From positions 62,001 to 126,000 of the forward strand of contig NZ_CP081943.1 in the NCBI RefSeq assembly GCF_020423045.1: a stretch of 64,000 bases of DNA. Direction: 5' to 3'. The position numbers and the translations under genes are program-made. The stretch is from Pseudomonas sp. MM213. GTDB lineage: Bacteria; Pseudomonadota; Gammaproteobacteria; Pseudomonadales; Pseudomonadaceae. The notes below the pieces were generated by a model. The model did no database searches. It was not told the DNA's origin and worked only from the letters and a program-made list of their open reading frames with translations. Shown one piece after another: positions 26,792-35,900 of this stretch (positions are counted from its first letter, which is position 1; every line of letters starts with the position of its first letter).

Positions 26792-28273
26792 ATGACCACC
26801 GTCCGCACGCGCATCGCGCCATCGCCTACCGGGGACCCCCACGTAGGTACCGCTTACATCGCTTTGTTCAACTACTGCTTTGCCAAGCAGCACGGCGGTG
26901 AGTTCATCCTGCGGATCGAAGACACCGATCAACTGCGTTCGACCCGCGAGTCCGAACAGCAGATTTTCGACGCCCTGCGCTGGTTGGGCATCGACTGGAG
27001 CGAAGGCCCGGACGTCGGCGGCCCGCACGGCCCTTACCGTCAAAGCGAGCGCGGCGATATCTATCAGAAGTATTGCCAGCAATTGGTCGAGATGGGCCAT
27101 GCCTTCCCGTGCTTCTGCACCGCTGAAGAGCTGGACCAGATGCGCGCCGAGCAAATGGCTCGCGGCGAAACCCCGCGGTACGACGGTCGTGCACTGCTGC
27201 TGTCCAAGGAAGAAGTTGCACGTCGCCTGGCCGCTGGCGAACCGCACGTGATCCGCATGAAAGTGCCGAGCGAAGGCGTGTGCGTGGTGCCGGACATGCT
27301 GCGTGGCGACGTCGAGATCCCGTGGGATCGCATGGACATGCAAGTCCTGATGAAGACCGACGGCCTGCCCACGTACTTCCTGGCCAACGTGGTCGATGAC
27401 CACCTGATGGGCATCACCCACGTGCTGCGTGGCGAAGAATGGCTGCCTTCGGCACCGAAACTGATTCTTCTGTACGAATACTTCGGCTGGGAACAACCGG
27501 AGCTGTGCTACATGCCGCTGCTGCGTAACCCGGACAAGAGCAAGCTGTCCAAGCGCAAGAACCCGACCTCGGTGACGTTCTATGAGCGCATGGGCTTCAT
27601 GCCGGAAGCGATGCTCAACTACCTGGGGCGCATGGGCTGGTCGATGCCGGATGAGCGCGAGAAGTTCTCGCTGCAGGAAATGGTCGACAACTTCGACCTG
27701 AGCCGCGTCTCCCTTGGCGGGCCGATTTTCGACATCGAGAAGCTGTCGTGGCTCAACGGCCAGTGGTTGCGTGACCTGCCGGTGGAAGAGTTCGCCAGCC
27801 GCTTGCAGACCTGGGCGCTGAACCCCGAGTACATGATGAAGATCGCGCCGCACGTGCAGGGCCGCGTTGAAACCTTCAGCCAGGTCGCACCGCTGGCCGG
27901 TTTCTTCTTCGCCGGTGGCGTGAACCCGGATGCCAAGCTGTTTGAATCGAAGAAATTGTCGGGTGATCAGGTTCGTCAGTTGATGCAGTTGATTCTGTGG
28001 AAGCTGGAAAGCCTGCGTCAGTGGGAGAAGGACAGCATCACCGCGACCATTCAAGCGGTGGTCGAGTCCCTGGAATTGAAGCTGCGTGACGCCATGCCGC
28101 TGATGTTCGCTGCGATCACTGGTCAGGCGAGTTCGGTGTCGGTACTCGATGCGATGGAAATCCTCGGCCCGGACCTGACGCGTTTCCGTCTGCGCCAGGC
28201 CATCGACCTGCTCGGTGGCGTGTCGAAGAAGGAAAACAAGGAATGGGAAAAACTCCTGGGCAACATCGCCTGA
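26792..28273 (+). CDS. gltX: Glutamyl-tRNA synthetase
   Basis: From ATG 26792 this is 493 residues, the normal bacterial length; the frame is open further upstream to 26714, but that segment lacks family features. It is a class I synthetase: [14 protein letters not shown] carries the HIGH-type motif (HVGT), and KLSKRKN is the KMSKS-type motif. [13 protein letters not shown] is the Glu-recognising stretch. It charges tRNA-Glu, and two tRNA-Glu genes lie just downstream, a pairing seen across pseudomonads. Confidence 0.98.
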   Translation: MTTVRTRIAPSPTGDPHVGTAYIALFNYCFAKQHGGEFILRIEDTDQLRSTRESEQQIFDALRWLGIDWSEGPDVGGPHGPYRQSERGDIYQKYCQQLVEMGHAFPCFCTAEELDQMRAEQMARGETPRYDGRALLLSKEEVARRLAAGEPHVIRMKVPSEGVCVVPDMLRGDVEIPWDRMDMQVLMKTDGLPTYFLANVVDDHLMGITHVLRGEEWLPSAPKLILLYEYFGWEQPELCYMPLLRNPDKSKLSKRKNPTSVTFYERMGFMPEAMLNYLGRMGWSMPDEREKFSLQEMVDNFDLSRVSLGGPIFDIEKLSWLNGQWLRDLPVEEFASRLQTWALNPEYMMKIAPHVQGRVETFSQVAPLAGFFFAGGVNPDAKLFESKKLSGDQVRQLMQLILWKLESLRQWEKDSITATIQAVVESLELKLRDAMPLMFAAITGQASSVSVLDAMEILGPDLTRFRLRQAIDLLGGVSKKENKEWEKLLGNIA

Positions 28274-28283
28274 TTCCCACGGT

Positions 28284-28376
28284 CCTGTAGGAGCGTTGCT
28301 TGCTCGCGAAGAACGATGACGCGGTGTGTCAGATACACCCAGGCGTCCCGTTCGCCGGCAAGCCTGGCTCCTACGG
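28284..28376. repeat. Degenerate paired REP elements after gltX
   Basis: CCTGTAGGAGCGTTGCTTGC and the inverted, diverged GCAAGCCTGGCTCCTACGG flank a variable centre. The arms have several differences, so this looks like an older copy. Confidence 0.75.
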
Positions 28377-28463
28377 ATCCATGTATACCCCCGGATTTAC
28401 GGGGGGAGGGCGGTAAGTGATTGTTATGTCGGCAAAAAACTTTGGAAATTGTTAAAAATAAAT

Positions 28464-28492
28464 TTGACACGTTTCCGAAGCGCCATTAAGAT
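28464..28492 (+). promoter_or_regulatory. Strong promoter of the Ala-Glu tRNA operon
   Basis: TTGACA (28464-28469) is followed by exactly 17 bases and TAAGAT (28487-28492). It lies about 22 bases before the first tRNA, with a G+C-rich discriminator (CGCCCCG) typical of stringently controlled stable-RNA promoters. Confidence 0.85.
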
Positions 28493-28513
28493 TCGCCCCG
28501 TCCTCAGCGATGA

Positions 28514-28589
<76 letters not shown>

Positions 28590-28597
28590 ATTTACAC

Positions 28598-28648
28598 TTC
28601 AAGGTCTGGCCACACCGGCCTTGAAGCGATCAACACTCAGCGTTGATC
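28598..28648 (+). other. Two spacer hairpins between tRNA-Ala and tRNA-Glu, copy 1
   Basis: TTCAAGG (28598-28604) pairs with CCTTGAA (28619-28625), and GATCAAC (28628-28634) pairs with GTTGATC (28642-28648). Both recur in the second unit and probably guide processing of the tRNA precursor. Confidence 0.6.
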
Positions 28649-28668
28649 TGTTGTATAGAAGGGTTTGC

Positions 28669-28744
28669 GTCCCCTTCGTCTAGTGGCCTAGGACACCGCC
28701 CTTTCACGGCGGTAACAGGGGTTCGAGTCCCCTAGGGGACGCCA
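28669..28744 (+). tRNA. tRNA-Glu (TTC), copy 1
   Basis: A 76-base cloverleaf; acceptor GTCCCCT pairs with AGGGGAC, encoded GCCA end, anticodon loop CTTTCAC gives TTC. Confidence 0.97.
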
Positions 28745-28797
28745 GTTTTACAGAAGCGATGTCGAAAGATGCCGCTCCGCCGCGAGGCGAAAAATCC

Positions 28798-28873
<76 letters not shown>

Positions 28874-28881
28874 ATTTTACA

Positions 28882-28933
28882 GTTCAAGGTCTGGCCACAC
28901 CGGCCTTGAATCGATCAGCTCTCAGCACTGATC
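28882..28933 (+). other. Two spacer hairpins between tRNA-Ala and tRNA-Glu, copy 2
   Basis: The TTCAAGG/CCTTGAA hairpin is retained. The second hairpin is GATCAG (28913-28918) with CTGATC (28928-28933). Relative to copy 1 an A-T pair became G-C and the next inner C-G pair was lost. Confidence 0.55.
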
Positions 28934-28953
28934 AGTTGTATAGAAGGTTTTGC

Positions 28954-29029
28954 GTCCCCTTCGTCTAGTGGCCTAGGACACCGCCCTTTCACGGCGGTAA
29001 CAGGGGTTCGAGTCCCCTAGGGGACGCCA
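28954..29029 (+). tRNA. tRNA-Glu (TTC), copy 2
   Basis: Identical to the tRNA-Glu at 28669-28744; the last gene of the four-tRNA operon. Confidence 0.97.
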
Positions 29030-29055
29030 CGATTACCCGCTCTGCGGGATTTTAT

Positions 29056-29087
29056 AAGGGTCATTCAATTATTGAATGGCCCTTTTG
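29056..29087 (+). terminator. Terminator of the Ala-Glu tRNA operon
   Basis: AAGGG-T-CATTCAA pairs with TTGAATG-G-CCCTT around a TTA loop, followed by TTGTTT. Confidence 0.85.
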
Positions 29088-29177
29088 TTTGTCTGGCGTT
29101 TGGCCAAATCCCCCATTTCTCTCAAACTGTTCTTCAGACCAGCGGTCACATCTACGACTTGCGGAAAATTATTATGA

Positions 29178-29203
29178 GAATAATATTCTAGTCGTAATAT
29201 TCG
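29178..29203. promoter_or_regulatory. Candidate TetR operator
   Basis: GAATA-A-TATTC (29178-29188) is a small dyad, and TAATATTC recurs at 29196-29203, immediately before the tetR ribosome binding site. The A+T-rich patch is unlike the surroundings, and self-repression is the usual TetR mode. Confidence 0.45.
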
Positions 29204-29212
29204 GAGGCAACG

Positions 29213-29752
29213 ATGAACGATAAAAAAGCTCAAACCCGCGAACGCATTCTCAAGGCCGCCAGCGCAGCGCTGATTCAGCGTGGCCCGGCCGAACCGAGCG
29301 TGGGCGAAGTGATGGGCGCAGCCGGCCTGACGGTTGGCGGCTTCTATGCGCACTTCGAAAGCAAGGACGCGATGATGCTGGAAGCGTTCAAGCAACTGCT
29401 CGGTCACCGCCGTAGCTTGATCGCTGACATGGACGCCGAATTGACCGGCGAAGAGCGTCGCGCGTTGGTGGCGGCGTTTTACCTGTCACGCAAACACCGG
29501 GATTCCTCTGAATCCGCGTGCCCGATCCCGGCCTCCGTCGGCGAGCTGGGACGCCTGCCGGACGCATTTCGGGTGGCGTTGAATGAACACGTGGAAATGA
29601 TGGTCGCGCAGTTGGCGGCCAGCCCGGAAGACACCGACAAAGCCCTGGCCGACATGGCCTTGATGGTCGGTGGATTGGCTCTGGCGCGGGCGCTGGGGCC
29701 GGGAGAGTTGTCTGATCGATTGCTGCGTGCCGCCAAGTCGGCGGTGCAATGA
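29213..29752 (+). CDS. TetR-family transcriptional regulator
   Basis: The protein has 179 residues. Residues 5-55 form the TetR helix-turn-helix (RERILKAASAALIQRG, then GAAGLTVGGFYAHFESKDAMMLEAF), and the rest is an all-helical ligand domain. GGAGG sits before the ATG. An alpha/beta hydrolase gene follows after about 30 bases and is probably co-transcribed and controlled by it. The dyads directly upstream suggest autorepression. The effector is unknown; a lipophilic ester or alcohol would fit a hydrolase partner. Confidence 0.92.
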   Translation: MNDKKAQTRERILKAASAALIQRGPAEPSVGEVMGAAGLTVGGFYAHFESKDAMMLEAFKQLLGHRRSLIADMDAELTGEERRALVAAFYLSRKHRDSSESACPIPASVGELGRLPDAFRVALNEHVEMMVAQLAASPEDTDKALADMALMVGGLALARALGPGELSDRLLRAAKSAVQ

Positions 29753-29783
29753 CCTGAAGGCAATGGCCTGAGGAGTGAGAGCG

Positions 29784-30617
29784 ATGAGCACGTTAAAGTG
29801 GGTTCGTGGCGTTAATGGCACCTTGGGCTGGTTTGCACCGAAACTGGTCGCGAGCAAAATGCGACTGGCGTTCATGACGCCGCGGGATCTGCCGCCGCGT
29901 GATTGGGAATTGCCGTTACTGGCGAAATCCGAGCGCATCACACTTCGTTTCGGCCTCTCGGCGTTGCGCTGGGGGCAAGGCCCGGCGGTATTGCTGATGC
30001 ACGGTTGGGAAGGTCGGCCAACGCAGTTTGCCAGCCTGATCACCGCGCTGGTTGACGCCGGCTATACCGTAGTCGCCCTGGACGGTCCGGCTCACGGTCG
30101 CTCGCCGGGCAACGAAGCCAACGTCGTGCTGTTCGCCCGGGCCATGCTTGAGGCCGCTGCCGAGTTGCCGCCGCTGCAAGCGGTCATCGGTCACTCGATG
30201 GGCGGTGCCAGCGCCATGCTCGCCGTTCAGTTGGGCCTGCGCACCGAAACCCTGGTGACCATTGGCGCTCCGGCGCGGATTCTCGGGGTTCTGAGAGGAT
30301 TTGCCCGCTACGTGCGGCTACCGCCAAAAGCCCGTTCGGCGTTCATTCGCCAAGTCGAAAAAGATGTCGGCATGCGCGCGGCTGCATTGGATGTCTCGCG
30401 TTATCAGCTCGACATGCCTGGCCTGATCGTTCATGCCGAAGACGACAACTTCGTCCCGGTCAAGGAATCCCAACTGATCCACGAGGCCTGGTTCGACAGT
30501 CGCTTGCTGCGGCTGGAGGAGGGCGGTCATCAACGGGTGCTTGCCGACCCGCGGGTGATTGATGGCGTGTTATCACTGCTGGCCGGTCGCAGTCTGCAAT
30601 CGCGCCAATCGGCCTGA
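29784..30617 (+). CDS. Alpha/beta-hydrolase
   Basis: I use ATG 29784 (277 residues), with AGGAG eight bases upstream; a GTG at 29775 overlaps that site. The oxyanion HG lies at 73-74 (LLMHGWEG), the nucleophile elbow is GHSMGG with Ser138, the acid is probably Asp in VHAEDDNFVP, and the catalytic His is in EEGGHQRV near 256. This is a cytoplasmic serine hydrolase or esterase of the lysophospholipase-like group. It forms an apparent two-gene unit with the TetR regulator. Substrate unknown. Confidence 0.9.
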   Translation: MSTLKWVRGVNGTLGWFAPKLVASKMRLAFMTPRDLPPRDWELPLLAKSERITLRFGLSALRWGQGPAVLLMHGWEGRPTQFASLITALVDAGYTVVALDGPAHGRSPGNEANVVLFARAMLEAAAELPPLQAVIGHSMGGASAMLAVQLGLRTETLVTIGAPARILGVLRGFARYVRLPPKARSAFIRQVEKDVGMRAAALDVSRYQLDMPGLIVHAEDDNFVPVKESQLIHEAWFDSRLLRLEEGGHQRVLADPRVIDGVLSLLAGRSLQSRQSA

Positions 30618-30665
30618 GCATCCGTTACACTGCCCCGGTCGACATCATTTGACCGGGAGTGGGGC

Positions 30666-31103
30666 ATGGGCTGGGATCGGGCAACGCCATTTATCATTGA
30701 TCTTGCGGTGGACGCCGAGGACATCGACGGGTTGGGGCACGCGAATAACGCGGTGTACGTGACCTGGCTCGAACGCTGCGCCTGGCGCCACTCGCAGCGG
30801 CTCGGCCTCGATCTGGTCGAGTACCGGCGGCTGGATCGGGCGATGGCGGTGGTGCGGCACGAAATCGATTACCTGGCGGCAGCCTATGAAGGTGATGAGT
30901 TGCAATTGGCGACCTGGATCGTCGATTGGGACCAGCGCCTGAAAATGACTCGGCACTTCCAGCTCAAGCGCCCGAGCGACAACACCACGTTACTGCGCGC
31001 GCAAACCACGTTTGTCTGCATTGAGCTGTCCACGGGCAAACCCAAGCGCATGCCGGCGGAGTTCATCGAAGGTTACGGCCCGGCGTTGCAAGTCGCGATT
31101 TAA
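30666..31103 (+). CDS. Acyl-CoA thioesterase, 4HBT hot-dog family
   Basis: This 145-residue protein has the single hot-dog domain of 4-hydroxybenzoyl-CoA thioesterases. The active-site stretch is DIDGLGHANNAVYVTWLE, with Asp21, His25 and Asn27 in the usual places, followed by VVRHEIDYLAAAYEGDEL. Such enzymes hydrolyse acyl-CoA or acyl-ACP thioesters in the cytoplasm, often as tetramers. It lies 48 bases after the hydrolase gene and may be co-transcribed. The physiological acyl group cannot be read from the sequence. Confidence 0.88.
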   Translation: MGWDRATPFIIDLAVDAEDIDGLGHANNAVYVTWLERCAWRHSQRLGLDLVEYRRLDRAMAVVRHEIDYLAAAYEGDELQLATWIVDWDQRLKMTRHFQLKRPSDNTTLLRAQTTFVCIELSTGKPKRMPAEFIEGYGPALQVAI

Positions 31104-31109
31104 TTGAAC

Positions 31110-31204
31110 CCTTCGCGGGCAAGCCACGCTCCTACAGGTTTTGTGTCGTTCGCATAATGGCGGAACGACACAAAACCTGTAGGAGCGTGGCTTGCCCGCG
31201 AAGG
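31110..31204. repeat. 42-bp perfect inverted repeat (double REP)
   Basis: Arms 31110-31151 and 31163-31204 are exact reverse complements over 42 bases with an 11-base loop. Like the 61-bp repeat after uvrB, the inner part contains GTGTCGTT. Confidence 0.93.
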
Positions 31205-31298
31205 CGTCCGCACAATCAACACCGCCCGGTCTGACGAAATACCTTCTAACCGCCGAAACCAGTAAACTGCCGCACGTTTTTCGTCGAGTGTGTTTTTC

Positions 31299-32258
31299 AT
31301 GCAAATTGCTTTGGCGCCCATGGAGGGATTGGTCGACAACATCCTGCGGGACGTGCTGACCCGTGTGGGCGGTATCGATTGGTGCGTGACCGAGTTCATC
31401 CGGATCAACGACCAACTGCTCACCCCTGCCTATTTCCACAAGTTCGGTCCTGAACTGCTGACGGATGCGCGCACCGCTTCCGGCGTGCCATTGCGCGTGC
31501 AGCTGTTGGGTTCCGACCCGGTGTGCCTGGCGGAAAACGCCGCGCTGGCCTGCGAGCTGGGTTCCGAAGTCATCGACCTGAACTTCGGCTGCCCGGCCAA
31601 GACCGTCAATAAATCCCGTGGCGGCGCGGTATTGCTCAAAGAGCCCGAGCTGCTGAACCAGATCGTCGAGCATGTCCGTCGCGCCGTTCCGGCGCACATT
31701 CCGGTCACCGCGAAAATGCGTCTCGGCTTCGACAGCCCTGACGGTTCGCTGGTCTGCGCCACGGCCCTGGCCGAAGGCGGCGCGGAGCACATCGTGGTGC
31801 ATGCGCGGACCAAGATGGACGGCTACAAGCCGCCGGCGCATTGGGAGTGGATCCCTCGTGTGCAGGAAGTGGTCAAGGTGCCGGTATTCGCCAACGGTGA
31901 TATCTGGAGCGTCGAAGACTGGCGCCGCTGCCGCGAAATCAGCGGCGTGGAAGACATCATGCTCGGTCGCGGGCTGGTGTCGCGTCCGGACCTGGCCCGG
32001 CAGATCGCCGCCGCCCGTGCCGGTGAAGAGGTGGTCGAAATGACCTGGGCCGAGCTGCTGCCGCTGATTCAGGACTTCTGGCTGCAAGCCAAAGCCCAGA
32101 TGACGCCACGCCAATCGCCCGGTCGCCTGAAGCAGTGGCTGGCGATGCTGACCCGCAATTATCCCGAGGCGGTTGAGCTGTTCACCCTGCTTCGCCGTGA
32201 AACCGAACTGGATCAGGTTTCGCGTTTACTGGGGTTGCAGGTAGCCGAAGCGGCCTGA
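31299..32258 (+). CDS. dusC: tRNA-dihydrouridine(16) synthase DusC
   Basis: From ATG 31299 (a GTG at 31290 is also possible) the protein has 319 residues. [17 protein letters not shown] at the N-terminus and [12 protein letters not shown] with catalytic Cys98 define a flavin-dependent tRNA dihydrouridine synthase. The [13 protein letters not shown] and [10 protein letters not shown] blocks match DusC, which reduces U16 of tRNAs, rather than DusA or DusB. FMN-binding regions include FANGDIWS. It is a single cytoplasmic gene between a REP repeat and the ibpA heat-shock gene. Confidence 0.93.
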   Translation: MQIALAPMEGLVDNILRDVLTRVGGIDWCVTEFIRINDQLLTPAYFHKFGPELLTDARTASGVPLRVQLLGSDPVCLAENAALACELGSEVIDLNFGCPAKTVNKSRGGAVLLKEPELLNQIVEHVRRAVPAHIPVTAKMRLGFDSPDGSLVCATALAEGGAEHIVVHARTKMDGYKPPAHWEWIPRVQEVVKVPVFANGDIWSVEDWRRCREISGVEDIMLGRGLVSRPDLARQIAAARAGEEVVEMTWAELLPLIQDFWLQAKAQMTPRQSPGRLKQWLAMLTRNYPEAVELFTLLRRETELDQVSRLLGLQVAEAA

Positions 32259-32278
32259 AAAAAATCTCGAAATAATCT

Positions 32279-32307
32279 CTTGAAATGCAATCAGCGGTCC
32301 CTATCTA
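32279..32307 (+). promoter_or_regulatory. Sigma-32 heat-shock promoter of ibpA
   Basis: CTTGAAA (32279-32285) and CCCTATCTA (32299-32307) are separated by 13 bases, matching the sigma-32 -35 and -10 consensus. It starts about 20 bases after the dusC stop. Confidence 0.85.
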
Positions 32308-32313
32308 AGGATT

Positions 32314-32381
32314 ACGCGATGCCGAATTCGGGTCGCGGAGACAAAAAACTTGCTGATTGTTTTCAGGAGATTTGAACCATG
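32314..32381 (+). promoter_or_regulatory. ROSE-type RNA thermometer in the ibpA leader
   Basis: The predicted leader contains a first hairpin (CGCGA...TCGCG with CCGAATTCGG inside, about 32325-32348). A second hairpin pairs CTTGCTGA (32349-32356) with TCAGGAG (32363-32369), hiding the Shine-Dalgarno AGGAG. One G of TTGCT is left bulged, the hallmark of ROSE elements, which melt on heating and free the ribosome site. Confidence 0.8.
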
Positions 32382-32825
32382 ACTACTGCATTTTCCCTGG
32401 CCCCACTGTTCCGTTCCTCGGTAGGCTTCGACCGTTTCAACGACTTGTTCGAAACCGCCCTGCGCAACGAGCCAGGCAGCACCTATCCACCTTACAACGT
32501 GGAAAAACACGGTGACGATCAATACCGCATCGTTGTAGCGGCCGCCGGTTTCCAGGAAGAAGACCTGGACCTGCAAGTCGAGAAAGGTGTGCTGACCATC
32601 AGTGGCGGCAAACGCGACGCAACTGAAGGCGTGACCTTCCTGCACCAAGGCATCGCCCAGCGCGCGTTCAAACTGTCGTTCCGTCTGGCCGATCACATCG
32701 AGATCAAGGCCGCCGACCTGAGCAACGGTCTGTTGAGCATCGACCTGCTGCGTGTCATTCCGGAAGAGGCGAAAGCCAAACGCATCCCAATCAACGGGAC
32801 GCAAAAACCCGCTTTGCAGCACTAA
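32379..32825 (+). CDS. ibpA: Small heat shock protein, IbpA type (Hsp20)
   Basis: This 148-residue protein has an alpha-crystallin domain at about residues 38-130 (YNVEKHGDDQYRIVVAAAGF...DLDLQVEKGVLTISG...LHQGIAQRAFKLSFRLAD) and a short C-terminal tail with a KRIPI anchor motif. IbpA-type holdases bind unfolded proteins at high temperature and hand them to DnaK/ClpB. Expression is expected to be doubly heat-controlled by the sigma-32 promoter and the RNA thermometer just upstream. A terminator follows, so it is a single-gene unit. Confidence 0.96.
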   Translation: MTTAFSLAPLFRSSVGFDRFNDLFETALRNEPGSTYPPYNVEKHGDDQYRIVVAAAGFQEEDLDLQVEKGVLTISGGKRDATEGVTFLHQGIAQRAFKLSFRLADHIEIKAADLSNGLLSIDLLRVIPEEAKAKRIPINGTQKPALQH

Positions 32826-32837
32826 GGCGGGGCAATG

Positions 32838-32866
32838 AAAAAGGGCGCCAATGGCGCCCTTTTTTG
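32838..32866 (+). terminator. Terminator after ibpA
   Basis: AAAAAGGGCGCC pairs with GGCGCCCTTTTT across an AAT loop. Confidence 0.92.
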
Positions 32867-32879
32867 TGCCCGCTGTTCT

Positions 32880-32983
32880 CCTGTAGGAGCAAGCTTGCTC
32901 GCGATGGACTTCTGGGCGACGCGTTTATCCAGACAGTGCGCGTCATCGTTGACGTCCATCGCGAGCAGGCTCGCTCCTACAGG
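32880..32983. repeat. Paired inverted REP elements
   Basis: CCTGTAGGAGCAAGCTTGCT and the inverted AGGCTCGCTCCTACAGG form the ends, with matching GCGATGGAC/GTCCATCGC inside and a variable middle. Confidence 0.88.
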
Positions 32984-32990
32984 GTGCGGG

Positions 32991-35900
32991 TTATTTCAGG
33001 AGTTTCTGGAATGCCTCCACCGGCAACGGCTGGCTGTGCAAATAGCCCTGATAAAAATGGCAGCCCAGCCCCTGCAAAAACTCCAACTGCTCCGGCGTCT
33101 CCACCCCTTCGGCAATCACTTTCAACTCCAGGCTGCGGGCCATGGCGACGATGGCGCGGATGATCTCGGCGTCGTTCGGGTCGGTAGTCGCATCGCGAAT
33201 GAACGACTGGTCGATTTTCAGGGTGTCGACCGGCAATCGCTTGAGGTAAGTCAGCGAGGAATAACCGGTGCCGAAGTCGTCCATGGCGAAGCTGATGCCG
33301 AGTTTTTTCAGGCGGCGCATTTTGCTGATGGTGTCTTCCAGATTCTGGATGACGATGCCTTCGGTGATCTCCAGTTTCAGCAGCGAGCAGGGCAGGCCGT
33401 GGGTGGCGAGGCTGAGCTCGATGCGCTCGACGAAGTCGTTCTGGCGGAATTGTCGTGGGCTGATGTTCACGCACAGGCTGAAGTCGAGCGGGTCGATCAG
33501 ACCCTTGGCGATCAACTGTTTAAAGGCGTCGCAGGCTTCGTCGACGATCCAGGTGCCGACTTCCAGAATCAGCCCGCTGTCTTCCAGGACCTTGATGAAT
33601 TCAGTCGGCGATTGCGCGCCCAATTCCGGATGGTTCCAGCGCACCAGCGCTTCGGCGCCGACGATACGATTGTCGCGGGCGTCCACCTGCGGCTGGTAAT
33701 GCACGTCGAATTCGCCCCGGGAAAGGGCCAGGCGCAGGTCGGTTTCCATGCGCAGGCGTTCACTGGCGGCCTTCTGCATGGTGTTGTGATACATCTGGGT
33801 GGTGTTGCGCCCCGAATCCTTGGCCCGATACAGTGCGATGTCGGCGCGTTTGAGCAGGTCGGTCGGGGTCGAGCCATGATCGGGAATCAGCGCGATACCG
33901 ATACTCGGTGTCACTTGCAGGCGCTGGCCGTCGAGGAACATCGGTTCCGACAACAGTTCGCGCAAGGTGTCCGCCAGTTCGCGGACCTGCTCGCTGACTT
34001 CATTGCGCGAACCTTCCAGGCCGCTGAGCAGCACCACGAATTCGTCACCGCCCAACCGTGCCACGGTGTCTTCCATGCGCACGCTGGCTTCGAGGCGCGC
34101 AGTGATGATCTTCAGCACCGTGTCACCCACCGGATGGCCGAGCGAATCGTTGATGTGCTTGAAGTGGTCGAGGTCCAGAAACATCAGGGCGCCGCGCAGG
34201 TTGTGGCGTTTGAGCAGGGCGATCTGCTGGCTCAGGCGATCCATCAACAGCGCGCGGTTGGGCAGGTTGGTCAGCGGGTCGTGGTAGGCCAGGTGGCGGA
34301 TCTGTGCTTCGGCGTTTTTCAACAGGCTGACGTCCCGCGCGGTCAGCAGCAGGCACGCGGTTTCATTGAGGGTGATCGGTTCTACCGAGACTTCGACGGT
34401 CAGCAAGTCGCCATGCTTGTTGCGCCCAAGCATTTCCTGATGATGCACGCGGCCCTTGATCTGCAGCTCGGCCAGCAGCGCCGAGCGTTGTTTTTCTTCG
34501 GCCCAGATGCCGACCTGGTACACCGTGCGGCCGACGACTTCATCGGCGCGGTAGCCGGTCAGGCGGCAGAAACCGTCGTTGACCTCCAGATAGCGCCCGG
34601 TGTCGCGTTCGGTGATGGTGATGGCGTCGGGGCTGGAGTGGAAGGCCTTGGCGAACTTCTCCTCGCTGGCCTTGAGCGCCGCTTCCGAACGTTGTTGCTG
34701 GGTGATATCACGCAAAGTGGTAACGATGCACGGCTGGTCGCCGACACTGATCTGGCGGCTGGAAATCACGCAGGTCAGCGACTGGCCGTCCTTGTGCTGG
34801 ACGATGATGGCGACGTTGTTCAGGCCTTGTTCGCGGATGACTTGTTCGATCCGGCGCAGGCTTTTCGCCGAGGCGTCCCACAGACCGATTTCGTCGGCGC
34901 TGCGACCAATCACCTCGGCGGTGCTCCAGCCGAAGGTCTGAGTGAAACTGGAGTTGATCTCGATGAACTGGCCGGTGTCCTGGCGGGTAACGCAGATCGG
35001 GTCCGGACTGACCTGGAACAGGGTGGCAAATTTCTCTTCGGAGGCGACCAGCTTCTGTTCGCGTTCGACCTGATCGGTAATGTCCAGCAAGGTCCCCGCC
35101 ATGCGTAGCGGTGCGCCGTTTTCATCGCGGTAGAGGCGGGCGCGGCTTTCCAGGTAACGCGAAGTGCCGTCCTCCAGCTGCACGCGGTAGGTCAACTGAT
35201 AGTTGCCGGCCGGGCCTTCGCGCAGGCTGCGATAGGCATCGCGCATGCTGTCGCGCTCCTCACCGGGCACGCCTTCGAAAAACTCGTCGAAGGATTCATG
35301 GAACGGTATGGGGTCCAGTCCGTGCAACTGCGCGGCGCGGGCCGAGCCATACAACATGCCGCTGGGAATGTGCCAGTCCCAGGTGCCGAGTTGCGCCGAG
35401 TCCAGCGCCAGATCGAGGCGCTCCTGGCTGTCTTTCAAGGCGAGTTCGGCAGCCTTGCGTTCGGTGGTGTCGAGAAAGGTGCTGAGCAGGTAGGGCTGGC
35501 CCTCGAGTTCGACCTTTTGCGCACTGAGAATGCCATCGTGGACCTGTCCATTACTGGCGCGGAACTGCACCTCCATGCTGACCAGCTCACCTTTGGCCTT
35601 GGTCGCCTTGACCAGTTTCTCCCGTTGCTCCGGGTGCACCCAAAGGCCCAGTTCCAGCGTGGTGCGGCCAATCGCGTTTTGCACCGGCCAGCCGAACAGG
35701 CTTTCGAAATACTGGTTGGCTTCGGTGATCAGGCCGTCTTCCTGGCGAGTCAGCAGCACCATGTTCGGGCACAGGTGAAACAGCGTCGCGAAGCGTTTTT
35801 CCGAGCTGCTCAGCGCCTGTTCGCGCTGACGCTGGTGGGTGATCTCGCGGATCACCCCGATCATGCGTGGTCGCCCGTGTTTGTCCGGCAGCAGGCTGCC

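Noticed and set aside
32835..35108. 757-residue open frame on the + strand
   Set aside because: It lies antisense to the GGDEF-EAL gene, whose domains are unmistakable; the composition is that of a high-G+C shadow frame, rich in Ala, Gly, Gln and Arg.
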